NCBI RefSeq assembly: GCF_003255815.1
Contig: NC_037689.1
Location: 20,063,584-20,127,583, forward strand
Length of the DNA: 64,000 nt
From: Theropithecus gelada
Taxonomy: Eukaryota; Chordata; Mammalia; Primates; Cercopithecidae
Direction: 5' to 3'
In this document: in pieces, positions 23,522 through 34,096 of the stretch
Numbering within the stretch: the first letter of the stretch is position 1
Layout: every line of letters starts with the position of its first letter
Program-made: the position numbers and the translations under genes
The notes under the pieces: model-generated
Databases searched by the model: none
The model's input: only the letters and a program-made list of their open reading frames with translations
Told to the model about the DNA's origin: nothing

Positions 23522-24017
23522 TGTATCAGCTATATAGTCCCACAAATAATGTTTTGCAACTGACCACCACAAAGCTCAGTGACATACCATAAGTCATCTT
23601 GTTTTTTATTTAGCATGGGTCTGTGGTTCTAATGGGGCAATTCTGCTTCAAGATGTGTGTCACCTTGGCTTAGTTGCAGGTTGAGTTCAAATCGGTTTCA
23701 TGTATATCTCATCTTCCTTCAACCCAGTAGCTAGTGTGGGGCATGTCCTGATCATACTTATAGTAGAAGCACCAAGGGACATATAATGCCATTTAAGGCC
23801 TTTTAAGGCCTAGGCTCAGAACTCACACATTATCACTATCACCCATAGTCTATTAACCAATTCAAGTCACATAACCAAGACCAACATCAATGGGCAGGGA
23901 AATATTTTACACCCAATCAAGTAGGAAAAACTGCAAAGTCACATAGAGAAGGCTGTAGGTATAATTTGAGTAGAGAAAGAGAGTGAAAAACTGAAAATAG
24001 TGATCTAATCTACCACA
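23522..24017 (-). mobile_element. Complete ancient ERVL/MaLR-type LTR inside a MIR
   Basis: Antisense LTR: starts 'tgtatcagctat', includes 'aggcctaggctcagaactca' and 'tcaagtcacataaccaagac', ends 'atctaccaca'. Flanking 5-mers 'catag' (23517-23521) and 'cacag' (24018-24022) differ at one base and may be the target duplication. Confidence 0.82.
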
Positions 24018-24100
24018 CACAGATTAAAACTGGTGGAACTGGGGTTCAAAGTGGGGATGATCAGGGTCTAATTTCATCTTTTTAACCATTATGCTAGATG
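24018..24100 (-). mobile_element. MIR SINE, right part
   Basis: 'ggtggaactggggttcaaag' and 'accattatgctag' are the tRNA-related end of the antisense MIR that began at 23390. Confidence 0.7.
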
Positions 24101-24109
24101 TGATCATCT

Positions 24110-24428
24110 AAACATAATCAAGTCAGTCAGCGGCTAATGAATAGTAGTAACACATTTCTACTGGGGGATTCGGTCAGGCTTCACAAAGAAGCTATCTAGG
24201 CAGGAAGACCATGAGAATTTTTGATAGGCATAGAGGGTGGTTAGGACATTGCTGCTGGAGGATACAGTGTGAGGATGGATGGAAGGACATGATGCAATCA
24301 TAAGACTAGAGCATAGGATTCCAAGGTATGGTGGGGAATGATGAAAACTGAGGATGGGAAGTTAGGATGGGATCAGGATGTAGTTCTGAGCGTGTATGTG
24401 ATATGATCAGACCTGGAATCCTTTGGAT
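24110..24428 (-). mobile_element. L2 LINE segment
   Basis: 'cggtcaggcttcacaaagaa', 'tagaggatacagtg'-like sequence and 'gatatgatcagacctggaat' follow antisense L2 order. Probably the same element as 23223-23345. Confidence 0.6.
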
Positions 24429-24429
24429 C

Positions 24430-24600
24430 AGTGCATCTCAAACATTACTGCACATAGGAATTTCCTGAGGATCTTGTTAAAATTCAGATTCTGATTCAGT
24501 AAGTCTTGGATAGGGGGTTGGAGACTGTGCATTTCTAACAAGCTCTCCGGTGACGATGATGCTGCTCTTTCACACTTTGAGTAGTAAGGCTCTGAGCAAA
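24430..24600 (+). mobile_element. MER5A-type hAT-Charlie MITE
   Basis: 'cagtgcatctcaaacattac', 'gatcttgttaaaattcagat', 'tgattcagtaagtcttg' and 'gcatttctaacaagctctcc' are the sense MER5A blocks, ending near 'cactttgagtagtaagg'. Confidence 0.9.
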
Positions 24601-24611
24601 CAGCTTGCTAG

Positions 24612-24692
24612 CCATTCAAGGTCAGGAATTGTATTTTCTATCTCTTTGTTCCCACACAATATCTAGCATGTTGGCTTATACAAAACAGACCC
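24612..24692 (+). mobile_element. L2 LINE terminal fragment
   Basis: 'tcaaggtcaggaattgtatt' and 'tctagcatgttggcttatac' resemble the last L2 blocks in sense orientation. Confidence 0.5.
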
Positions 24693-25555
24693 ATCATGAG
24701 GGTTAGATGTTGTTGATGCCGCTCATGTTTTCTCTTTCTTTTAATTAGCCTCCTTGCCCTCCTCCAAGGCTTTCCCACTCAGCTGTAAAAAGCCAAGGCT
24801 TTCTACCAACCTTGTTGCATTGACTACCTGCATACCTATACTCTGGCTCGTTTTCTCTTTAGAAATGGAGAAAAACAAAGTGCTGTGAAGAAACAGCCTT
24901 CTATTACTGGAAGTCTATGCAGATTCATTAGAGCTTTAGGGAAGCTATCAGAAGTTGATTGTGCTTGAAGGGGTTGCTCATCTCCTCCCATTTCCTAATT
25001 TGATTTCACGGCTCTGCAATGAAGTCAGAATTAGAGCCACATTAAAGATGGGAAGAGGGAGAAAAAAATTCCACCACCAATCAAGTTGTGAAACTTGCAA
25101 GGTGTCTTCTCCCAGCCTCCTCAAGGAATCACCAATTTTGCTAGGGTGAAGGTGACCTCAAGGGGTGCCATGTGGCTGAAAAATCATGGCTTTTAGAGTT
25201 GACTCACAGAACAGGAAGAAGATAAATTGCAGAGAATTCTCACATTTGTGAATGAGGGGCTCTGGAGAAAGGGAGAGAGAAATTCTGAAAACCCTACTTT
25301 GGTTAGGGCTCACCTTAGTAGTACCAGGTAAACTGTAGTGGAGCTCATGCCTCAAGATGTCCCAACCCAACTGCCTGCCCCTGAGCTTAGACGTGTCCTT
25401 GAGTTTAATAGTTACAGACTGATTCTTGTAAGTTCAGATGATGTTCGGCTGCCTGCAGCAGATACTATTGCTATCCTTCCTTCCTTCCCTTGGCACTCAC
25501 TCCCGTATCCTTCAGGCACTTACATTGAACACCTGCTAAGCTCTGCCTGAGGGCT
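24693..25555. other. No assignable feature
   Basis: No gene or repeat recognised. Short frames at 24955-25149 and 25338-25550 lack support. Confidence 0.5.
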
Positions 25556-25922
25556 TTTATTCTGGCCACAGGAGCATGTTTAGGCCTCAAACAAGATGAG
25601 CTGGAAGTGCCAGAGACTTTATATCCCGGGAAGCAGTCTTCGATCAATGGGGTTGACAGATGAGTACCTCAGTTTCTTCGTCCCTTAGGTGGGATACCTC
25701 TGGGACATGTTCCATACTGCCACCCAGAAGTCCCCAGCAGGACTGAGATTTCGTCACCCACAGTTGTCACTTGCTTGATAACACACCTTATGTGGGTGTT
25801 CTTTCTTTCCCTGTCTCCATCCCTCTGTCAATGCGCCCTGGAATCCACTTTCAAATGAACTACTTACACTCATATCATCTTTGTTAGAAGATCTGCTTCT
25901 CGGGGAACTCAAACTAAGACAG
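25556..25922 (+). mobile_element. LTR-like repeat of the 'aaactaagaca' class
   Basis: The 3' part has 'aaatgaactacttacact', 'gatctgcttctcggggaact' and the end 'caaactaagaca'. These are the polyadenylation-site and terminal blocks of an old LTR class seen again at 37.4 (antisense), 43.5 and 58.5 kb. I do not trust a family name. Confidence 0.6.
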
Positions 25923-26232
25923 TGCCCCAAACTTCCTCTATTAAAATGCCACCACTCCAGGGTGGCAAAGGTCCAGGGGTTCAGGAGGGAGTGGACTCAC
26001 GACATGAATGAACAAGTTATGAATAAAATGTGGGAGAGGAACTCAGGATAATCCCCTGAGCAAGGGATGGGATGGGAGTGGAGTATGGGGTATGTTGTGG
26101 GGATATGAGAACTAGGTGCAACACAGGTTGCTGATTGCCAGACAGAAAGGCGCCAGATGATCTGTCACTGCAATTGTGCTTGGAGCTTATCCTATCCTCG
26201 GGTTTGCATTACAAAATGGGAAAGATTAATGG
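25923..26232. other. No assignable feature
   Basis: G/A-rich in part, no gene or repeat recognised. Confidence 0.5.
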
Positions 26233-26358
26233 GCTTCCCCTAAGATGTGGGGTTTGAGTCTTGTCTTGCCTCTTCCTGAGTGTATAGCCTGGAGCAAGTC
26301 ATTTTATTTTTCTAAGCCTTGATGTCCCTGGATGTAATTGGAGATAATAATAATGCCC
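26233..26358 (+). mobile_element. MIR SINE fragment
   Basis: 'gtggggtttgagtcttgtct', 'gcctggagcaagtcatttta' and 'tggagataataataatgccc' are sense MIR blocks. Confidence 0.75.
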
Positions 26359-26384
26359 ATTGAACCAAACGGCACCAAGGTTGG

Positions 26385-26705
26385 AGTAGAGCAGAGCCCT
26401 TACTCTCTGCAGGCCTGGGATGAAACCTCAGCTTTGCCCTTACTTGCTGAGTGACATGTGTCAGTTACTTAACATCTCTGAGACTGTTTCATTATAGAAT
26501 GGAGAAATAACATTAGCTCAAACCAATGAAATTGCCTATATTTGAGTTTCTGATCTACAGAAACAGCAATTCCATGTAGTTCAACCTAAGACCTTGCAGT
26601 GTTTATATGAGGATTTAAAATAATACATGAAAAACACCTAGTGTACTGACTGCCACATAGTAGCTACTCAATGTACCATTATAGCTACTACGACTATTAT
26701 GGAGA
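26385..26705 (+). mobile_element. Second MIR SINE with internal extra sequence
   Basis: 'gcctgggatgaaacctcagc', 'gtcagttacttaacatctct', then about 65 bp of non-MIR sequence, then 'gaggatttaaaataatacat' and 'ccacatagtagctactcaat'. It follows the previous MIR within 30 bp on the same strand. Confidence 0.75.
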
Positions 26706-27382
26706 TAGCATCTTGTGGTGACCATGCCATAAAAACTGTAAAACCCTACTCAAATTTTAAGTAAATAATGATAATAATGTCCCACTGTTCAAGGATCCTG
26801 TCTGACTGCAAACTAAGATGAAAATAAAGTAATAATCACTGGACAACCAGATGCTGGGAGAACATACCAGGTTTTGCGTATTTCTGGCTCGCTGCAGAAC
26901 ACAATTTTTTGTTTGTTTTTCCGTGTGTTATACTGAAACCATTGTTAGTAAAAGAATCAGAGATGATTTCAGCTTCCATCTTTTGTGACGCTCAGGTTTA
27001 AAAAAATAAAGGAGGGCCCTGCAAAATTAACTTTATTATTTTAAGAAACAGCCATTGAATCAGCCGTTGAAAACATATTCATTATTATACAACGCTGAGT
27101 GCTGTGCACCAGTGCGCGCAGCATCTGTCTGCTCACTAATTCTCCCGTTATTATTACCCACTGAAAGGGCAGGCGGGAGAGAATTCCAGGCAATCTCCCT
27201 AGGCAGAGGTTGCAGGTTTCGTGGAACACTCAAAGCTCCCCCAAACGTGCTCCTTGAGCATTTGGCTTGCTAATCTTGTTGACGTGACAGAAAAAAAAAT
27301 CGAAAATAGCTAATGGCCTTAATTTTCTTATACCTGACAGCTAACCAATTCATCCCACCCCAGTTACTCATTTGATTCCCAC
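26706..27382. other. Repeat-free stretch
   Basis: No gene or repeat recognised. 26920-27290 includes CpGs ('ccagtgcgcgcagcatctg' near 27110) and a CRE-like 'ttgacgtgac' near 27279. Possible regulatory DNA, unproven. Confidence 0.45.
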
Positions 27383-27486
27383 TTCCTTCCTTCCTTCCTT
27401 CCTTCCTTCCTTCCTTCCTTCCTTCCTTCCTTCCTCTCCTTCCTTCCTTCCTTCCTTCCTTCCTTCCTTCCTTCCTTCCTTCCCTT
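27383..27486 (-). repeat. (GGAA)n microsatellite
   Basis: On the plus strand this is TTCC: about 13 units from 27383, a 5-base break near 27435, then about 11 more units. It continues into a C/T-rich tail to about 27520. Frames through it are low-complexity artefacts. Confidence 0.98.
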
Positions 27487-27523
27487 CTCTTCCCTCTGTC
27501 TTTCTCTTTCACTCTCTCTCTTT

Positions 27524-27576
27524 CACACACACACACACACCCACCCACCCTACTCCTTCAAATCTGTCAGTCACAG

Positions 27577-27615
<39 letters not shown>
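27524..27615. repeat. (CA)n and (GT)n tracts in inverted relation
   Basis: CA repeat at 27524-27540 and GT repeat at 27581-27615 are separated by about 40 bp of ordinary sequence. The two tracts are complementary on one strand. Confidence 0.95.
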
Positions 27616-27616
<1 letters not shown>

Positions 27617-28202
27617 TGGGGCTTAATTTTATTTCTTTGCCTCTCAGGAAGGTCACAAACTGCAATACGACAAGGCTACTCAGATGGCAAGAAGGGAGGG
27701 ACAGGTAGAATGGCCTCATCAAAATCCTACAGTAACCAGGTACAATCAGGATGCAGGATGACATGTGATGTAGATCACCCAAGGTGACCATTGTGAATAA
27801 AATGGTGAAGAAACAGCAGAGTTGGGCCTGGGAGGCTGATCTGGTGAGTGTCTGCCCTTTAAAGTGGGTTGCGGGACCTTGTGGAGCAGCTGCTTTTGCA
27901 GACTGTCCCCAGGAGAGCGAGAAGTCTAGGGAAGGCAGGAGGATCTGGGAGGAGCACCAGGTACTGCTGCACCAGGTTCTGCTGCCTCAAGATCCAGGCT
28001 CAGAGGCAGCACCTGGGGAGGAATTTGGTGAAAAATCAGGTAGAATTTGTTGCTTCTCTTTCCTTCCCCTCCCCTGCTTCCCATTGCTGGTGTTAACTAT
28101 TTAAACCTGGAGCCAGGGCTGTATTTGTGAATATAAGAAGTACAGTAGCAGTGGCTGTAACTGAACCAGATGAAATTGAACTACTCTTTGTGCCAGCGTT
28201 TT
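27616..28202. other. No assignable feature
   Basis: A 106-codon frame (27784-28104) has no recognisable domain. A splice-donor-like 'ctggtgagtgtc' lies near 27842, but there is no acceptor I can pair it with. Confidence 0.4.
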
Positions 28203-28231
28203 TGTGTATGCATGTACGTGTGTGTGTGTGC

Positions 28232-28281
<50 letters not shown>

Positions 28282-28282
28282 T
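28203..28282. repeat. (GT)n microsatellite
   Basis: GT repeats at 28217-28230 and 28234-28280, split by 'cata'. Confidence 0.97.
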
Positions 28283-28542
28283 GGGTTGGGATGATTCTGC
28301 ATTTTAAAGGGATGGATTAATGGCTAAATGGTTCTATGCTTTAAAGGGCCAGCTGTTCAGCAGTTTGTATTACAATATTTATCTCTCTGAGTGTTTTTTT
28401 TTTTTTAATTGCCCCTTTCCCCCAGCTGTAGGCTTGTTGTTACGAAAGAAGAGAAACATTTTCTGGATGGAGGAAAAGCCTGTAGGTGTGCAACTTAGAC
28501 CCTTACTATCCAGCAGAGGCCTGGATGGTGCCTCCCTCCAAG

Positions 28543-28685
28543 GGTTTTTTCTTTTTTTTTTTTAATTTCTTTAATTTCCTAAATTACCCAATAACATGGA
28601 TTCTACTAAAAAAAATTTTTTTTTAATTAAAAAAAAAGAAAGAAAAGAAAAAAAAAGAAAACACAAACAAACAAACGAAAAAACC
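28543..28685. repeat. A/T low-complexity tract
   Basis: T-runs (28543-28563, 28617-28624) are followed by A-runs (from about 28629) and (CAAA)n-like sequence. No retroposon body is visible between them. Confidence 0.85.
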
Positions 28686-29960
28686 TTCAGAGACTCATTT
28701 GAAAGTTCTGGGAAAACAGGGATTCTGTTTTCATTTATATTTGTATGAATCTTCATCATGATCTTCCCCAGGTTTGGAGCCGTCTTATCTTCAGCTTCAG
28801 TGGCTTCTGACCCATCCCCTCCCCATCTCCCTGTCTTCAATTCTGTCCTCTGCTCCTGATTCCTCTTCTTCAGGCCCAGAACCTTCCACGTCTCCTCCCC
28901 ACAAGCCATTCCTCCAGCTCCAGTGCCTTTTCCCTTCTTCTCAAAGTGCCTATGTCTGCCCTTTGAGTAGTCATAGGAAGACCCCTTCCTCCAATAAGCC
29001 TTCCCTCTCTCCCTCCACTGAACCCCAAAGGCTCTATGTAGCAGGGCTTCCCTGAGCAGATGTCATGAGTATGTACAGGTCTCTGTTCTCTGCATCTCTG
29101 TAGTTTTCTTTATGCCCTCCTTCCTGTCTTCTGAAGACAGGGTCCTCATCCTTGTTTTATTTCTGGCTCTCTCCTGCCCATAGCCCTGACTCCAGCTTGG
29201 GAGTCGGGTGTCCAGGGACCCTCCACGATCAATGACAACAGACTGAGGTGCAGCTGCAAAACAACTGGAACAAATCAAACCAAGGCCAAACGTTAACTGC
29301 CTCTGGCAACTTCTCCTCTTTCTTCGCCTCTCTCCCAGGCCCCAGAAAGGCTAAAGGTTCAGGTCATAAAATCCAAACTCCCAGACCCACATATCATCAT
29401 TTCCAGCCTGAGGGAGACACCCAGCCCTGCCAAGGTCTTCAAGGACACACATTAGTCATCAGATCGGCCCTGCCCAACCCACCTCCATGGCCCTTTCATT
29501 TCCACACTCCTCAGATTGTTCCATGAGTGGTAGCCAAATAAATAGTCCAGGAGGTTCTAAGGGAGCCCTGAGTCTTACCTGGAATTGTGTGTTACTAGCA
29601 ACTAAAATCCTGGGGGGACTGACCCAGAGGAGCTAAGGTTGTGTTTTAGCACTCCCCCCCCCGCCATGCAGAGGCTAGAATACCTCACACTTTTACCGAC
29701 CACAAGCCAGAGATCCCTGCTGTGAGCAGATGGAGCCTGAGCCACGACCTGTACACGTGTCCTGAATGAGATTTGTCCTCCCAGGAGGAGCGGCTCTTTC
29801 AAAAGGCTTGTCTTTCTCTCTTTAATGAAAACCTATATTCAAACATGGGACTTGGCATCACAGACACACTGTGAAGGGCTCCTCAGTTTTGCAAAATATT
29901 TGCCAAAGAGCTCTTTGGGATTGGGAAACACCCTACTCCAGCCGGGAGAAGGCAGTAGAA
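28686..29960. other. No assignable feature; C/T-rich part
   Basis: 28770-29050 is C/T-rich and gives long Ser/Pro frames by composition only. The rest shows no gene or repeat I can name. Confidence 0.45.
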
Positions 29961-30205
29961 GGCAGAAGTTAAGACTATAGACTGGAAGGACTGACAGCCT
30001 TAAGATCATTCCTGGAATTACCACTGACCAGCTGTGTGACCTTAAACAAGTTACCTTGCCTCTCTGTGACTCAGTTTCCACATTGGTAAAATAGGGGCAC
30101 TGATTGCAACTACTTATTAAGATTGATGTGAGGACTAAATGAGATAATTCAGGCAGAGAATTTGGCACAGAGCAAGCTCTCAAAAAGGTTAGCTATTACT
30201 TGAAA
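29961..30205 (+). mobile_element. MIR SINE, nearly full length
   Basis: 'taagactatagactggaagg', 'accagctgtgtgaccttaaa', 'ctctgtgactcagtttccac', 'gaggactaaatgagataatt' and 'cacagagcaagctctcaaa' run in sense MIR order. Confidence 0.92.
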
Positions 30206-30774
30206 TGTGATTGTTAAAGCCAGCTATCAATCTACACTCAGTTTGGGGAAGGGAACAAGGTCAGACAGACTGGTAAATTTTCATGTTGAGGAAGAACTGA
30301 TTTAGCATGAAAAGATGCTGAGCAAATGCTTTATTTCAAGATTTTTTCATGATGAACATCTACTGTCTCCAAACTTCCTTTTAATTTTGATTGTTGTTAT
30401 AAAAAGCAAAATAATAGGCAAAGTACCAGTCTCTTAAATGTTGGCCATTTGTGGGGAAAGAAAAATAAAGGAATCAGATTGCAAATGTGTTGTTTTATCT
30501 ATTGTTTCCATTTCCTGATTTCCCTCTGGGGCTCCCTGCCCCTACTCTTGGTCCTCTGGCTTGGATGGGCTACTGAAATGGTGTGCTGGAGTCCACTTCT
30601 AATTGTGACTTTTCTTCCCAACTCCATGTTCAATGGCATCATGCTGGTAACTTAAAATCAGCCATGGTGGGAGTATTTACACCACCAAACTTGGCAATCA
30701 CTACAAATGGGCCTCTCCTTTCCCCCATGCCAGAGCTGTTTGTTAAACATTTACCAGTAAATTCATGGGCTCAC
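30206..30774. other. No assignable feature
   Basis: No gene or repeat recognised. Confidence 0.5.
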
Positions 30775-31078
30775 ACTTCTCCTATAGACGTGTGACCTAA
30801 CAATGGCCAATCAACATATTCTAACTGCCCGGCCTCAGTGATTGGTTCAGAGAGGGATACGTGTTCAAAACCAGACCAATGAGATTTGGGATATCTGCTG
30901 GAAAACTTTGGAAAAAAAGGTTCCTGTAGTGGGATTGTAAGAATGAAGCTGCTAGTCTCCAACTTACCTCTATAAGGAGGTGGTCTCACCTGAGAGAAGG
31001 AAAGAACAAAAGACCAAGTGCTGATGACTAAAGCCAGACTAACCCTTGTGTTTAAAAGCAAAGTGACCCAGTAAAATA
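30775..31078. mobile_element. Unclassified ancient repeat-like segment
   Basis: 'gtgattggttcagagaggga' and 'aaaaccagaccaatgagatt' followed by 'tgctggaaaactttgg' recall a dispersed mammalian repeat whose name I cannot place. Called only because the block order is familiar. Confidence 0.35.
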
Positions 31079-31085
31079 TTCCCTC

Positions 31086-31423
31086 CTTTTTCTTTTTAAA
31101 ATTATTCTAATTATTTTAATTTTTTATTTATTTAAGTTTTTTGAGACAGCCTTGCTCTCTTGGCCAGGCTGGAATGCAGTGGTATAATAATAGCTCACTG
31201 CATCCTCAAACTTCTGGGCTCAAGCCATTTTTCTGCCTCAGCCTCCCAAGTAGCTGGGACTACCAGTGTGCACCACCACATTGGACTATTATTATTATTT
31301 GTAAAGTCGAGGTCTCATTATGTTGCCCAGGCTGGTCTCAAACTCCTGGCCTCAAGTGGTCTTATCCCCTTGGCCTCTCAAACTGTTGGGATTACAGGCA
31401 TGAGCCACCATGCCTGGCTCCTC
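31086..31423 (-). mobile_element. AluJ SINE
   Basis: T/A-rich tail region (31086-31140), then 'gagacagccttgctctcttg', 'ggaatgcagtgg', 'gctcactgcatcctcaaact', the internal linker, 'tgttgcccaggctggtctca' and 'gggattacaggcatgagcca'. Diverged, J-type. Open frames of 95-97 codons inside are Alu translations. Confidence 0.93.
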
Positions 31424-31530
31424 GTTTTTCTTGATAACCCAGTTTGAGTTGGAATTCTGTCATGTACAAGCAAGAGTTCTCCATAACAGAGATGTGTTGG
31501 GTACTATCTAGTGTCCAGGTTTGATCTATT

Positions 31531-32031
31531 TGTGGTATATAGTTTAACAACTACAAATTTTTCCTATCGCACTATGAACACTTCCTTGCACTGTGATTTT
31601 ACAGTGAAAGGTGATTTTACACCTTTCAAGAGGTGGAACCTATTCTTCTCCCTTGAAACTGAGCTGACCTTGTGATTTGATTTGACCAATAGAATGTAGT
31701 GGAAGTCATGTTGTACAACATCTGAGGCTAGACCTCAAAAAAATTTACAGCATCCAGCCCCACTCTCTTGATACCCTGAAACCACCATACTCTGAGACCA
31801 CCATTCATATAGGATGAAGGACTGCATGCAAACAGATGGTTGACTGCCCCAGCTATCCTCCCTGAATCCAACCCCAAGACAACCCTCCAAGTGAATTCAG
31901 TCACATGAGGGAGTCAAGGCATGACCAACAGAAGAACCTGAAGCCAACCCACAGAACTGGGAGAAATAATGAATCATTGTTTTAAGCCACTCAGCACTGG
32001 AGTGGTTGTTACACAGAAAAAAAGTACTTGA
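31531..32031 (+). mobile_element. Ancient ERVL/MaLR-type LTR
   Basis: Begins 'tgtggtatatag'. Contains 'agaggtggaacctattcttc', 'ttgaccaatagaatgtagtg', 'actctgagaccaccattcat' and 'gttttaagccactcagcact'. The 3' end is blurred near 32031. A short direct repeat 'gtgattttaca' occurs twice at about 31593-31620. Confidence 0.78.
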
Positions 32032-32089
32032 TGCTTTTTAGCATGCAAACTTTATCTACCCATTAATGAGGAGATCAAAGTCTTCTGTA

Positions 32090-32730
32090 TAGAAAGAGAC
32101 TTGGGGCTTTAGAGCCAGAGAGTTGAGCTTGAGTCCTGGTTCCTCTGCTTAGTAGCTGTGTACCCTTGGGAAGTTTATTTAATTTCTCTGTGCTTCTGTT
32201 TTCCTAGTTTCTATGGAGTGAATTGGTTCCCCCGCAAATTCATATGTTGAAGTTCTAGCCTCCAATATAATGAAATTTGGAGATAGGGCCTTTGGATGGT
32301 CATTAAGTTTAGATGAGATCATGAGAGTGGGGCCCTTATGATTAGATTACTGCCCTAATAAGAGCAGATACTAGAGATCTTGCTTCTCTCTCTCTACCAT
32401 GTGAGTACACAGCAAGAAGGTAGCTTTTTATAAGCAAGAAAGCCATCACCAGAACCTGACCATGCTGGCACCCTGATCTCAGACTTCCAGCTTCTAAAAC
32501 TGTGAGAAAAAAATGAATTTTCATTGTTTAAGCCATCCAGTCTATGATATTTTGTTATGGCAGCCTGAGCAGACTAATACATCATCTGTCACATAGGGAT
32601 AATAATAGCATCTACCTCATAGAGTTGTCATGAGGATTAAATAAGCTAAAAACTTGGGTACGCCCAGTACCTGGCATATAGCAAGCATTCAATAAGTGTT
32701 TGCTCTTATAAGTATTAGTATTAACACCCA
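32090..32730 (+). mobile_element. MIR SINE split by an MLT1 LTR
   Basis: Left half: 'ctttagagccagagagttga', 'agtagctgtgtacccttggg'. Right half after 32581: 'catctgtcacatagggataa', 'gttgtcatgaggattaaata', 'gcaagcattcaataagtg'. Together they give one nearly complete MIR. Confidence 0.9.
32208..32581 (+). mobile_element. MLT1A-like MaLR LTR inside a MIR
   Basis: 'ctatggagtgaattggttcc', 'gatagggcctttggatggtc', 'gaccatgctggcaccctgat', 'tttaagccatccagtctatg' and 'gcagcctgagcagactaata' match the younger MLT1 LTRs. Ends at the MIR junction. Confidence 0.88.
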
Positions 32731-32934
32731 TGCTATGCAAAATAAATAGAAATTCTGTTAAACAGTGATTCTGATTGCAGTAATTGTCCCAGGTTGAACT
32801 TAATACTATGGTCATGGTAGAAATCAAACTTGTTCAATCATGTTTGTAAGGATTGGGGCGGGAGACAGCCAGTAATCTATTAGCATTTCATATCAGAGGC
32901 TTCTGGGAAATAACTCACCCTAACTATGAAGGTT

Positions 32935-33150
32935 AGTAGTAAACAATAATAACTTGCATCTATTGAGTACTTATTATGTTCTAGGCACTATACCAAGTGC
33001 TCGATGTGGATTAGTCCATTTAAACCTCACAAAAACAATTCTATGACGTAGCTGCTATCGATATCTTTACTTTGTGGACGAGAAAATGGTGGCTCAGAAA
33101 CATTACCTTACTGACCAAAATCCCACAGCTGGTGGGGGTGGAAATTCTCT
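32935..33150 (-). mobile_element. MIR SINE
   Basis: 'ttgagtacttattatgttct', 'tccatttaaacctcacaaaa' and 'acgagaaaatggtggctcag' are antisense MIR. Confidence 0.88.
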
Positions 33151-33839
33151 ACTCTCGTTGGGCACTTAATGCATAAGGAGAGCCTGGGAGTGTTGATAGC
33201 AGTCGTTTGGTAGCCCACTGGAGGGGGTTCCTCTGCCTGACACCAGCTGTTCAGTGTGGGGTTTCGGCACCCCAATCAGACATTAGTTGTCTGTGGCAGC
33301 CAGGGTATCTCTGACAGGGCCAGGTGGCAACCATAGTGCCTTTGGCAGACATTGGAGGTGAAAGGCCCATTTGGGCTTAGGCGGGGATGAAAGACTGCTA
33401 TAGCAGCTGCGGGGAGGGAGAGGGGGGCTGGTGACGCCACAGGCCACCAAGAGCAGGAGCCTGCTGAACACAGCAGGAAGGCTCAGAACCATTTGGGAGG
33501 AATCAGAGGGGCTCCTAGTCCCTGCAGAGCGAGTGGGAGTAGAGCCAGAGACACTCTGCTTTTTATGGCTGTGACTGTGAAGCTATTCTTGCTCTCAGGA
33601 AATTCAGATTGCAGAACATGTCAAAGGCAGCCACGAATCCAGGTGTTGGCCAAGGCAGAGGCCATGGAAAAATCTCTATGCCCAGAAACATTTTCTCCTC
33701 CATCTTCTTGCCTCCTGAAACTCCCAGCATGCAATCCAGTCTTCACTTAAGGGTTAAGACAGCATCTTCAGAAACCCCCTAGTAGTAGGTAAACATGTAA
33801 CAGCCTAGCCCAATTATTGTCATAATTATTGCTATTAAT
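33151..33839. other. Relatively G/C-rich stretch without assignable feature
   Basis: 33180-33560 is richer in G/C than its neighbours, with scattered CpGs and short frames on both strands. No gene or repeat recognised. Confidence 0.45.
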
Positions 33840-34030
33840 ACACATTTATACACTACTTGTGATTTTCCAGGGTCTTTTCAATGTAAAATACTCCCAACGC
33901 CCATAGCAGGGATATTATTCTATTTCAAAGATGAGGACACAGGCTCAGACCGACCGAAAGAAGTGCTTAAGATCCCACCGACAGTGAGAAAGAGGAATTC
34001 CCTTCACCTTTTCCTCCTAATCCCAGGCTC
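33840..34030 (-). mobile_element. MIR SINE
   Basis: 'acatttatacactacttgtg', 'caaagatgaggacacaggct' and 'gtgcttaagatcccaccgac' read as a diverged antisense MIR. Confidence 0.7.
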
Positions 34031-34096
34031 CAGCTCCATATACCTGTTTATACCTCAGCAGACACCAATTTCTGGTTCATGAAAAGAAGTGGCATG

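Noticed and set aside
27270..27626. Repetitive frames (Glu/Gly/Arg/Lys-rich and Ser/Phe/Leu/Pro-rich)
   Set aside because: Products of the GGAA and GT microsatellites only.
27784..28104. 106-codon frame with splice-donor-like sequence
   Set aside because: No acceptor, domain or codon bias that I can see. A donor-like word alone is common.
28571..28909. 112-codon frame, minus strand
   Set aside because: Its second half is a poly-Phe/Lys run from A/T low-complexity DNA.
31141..31447. Two overlapping frames of 95-97 codons
   Set aside because: They are the antisense AluJ translated. Such Alu-derived frames are common false genes.
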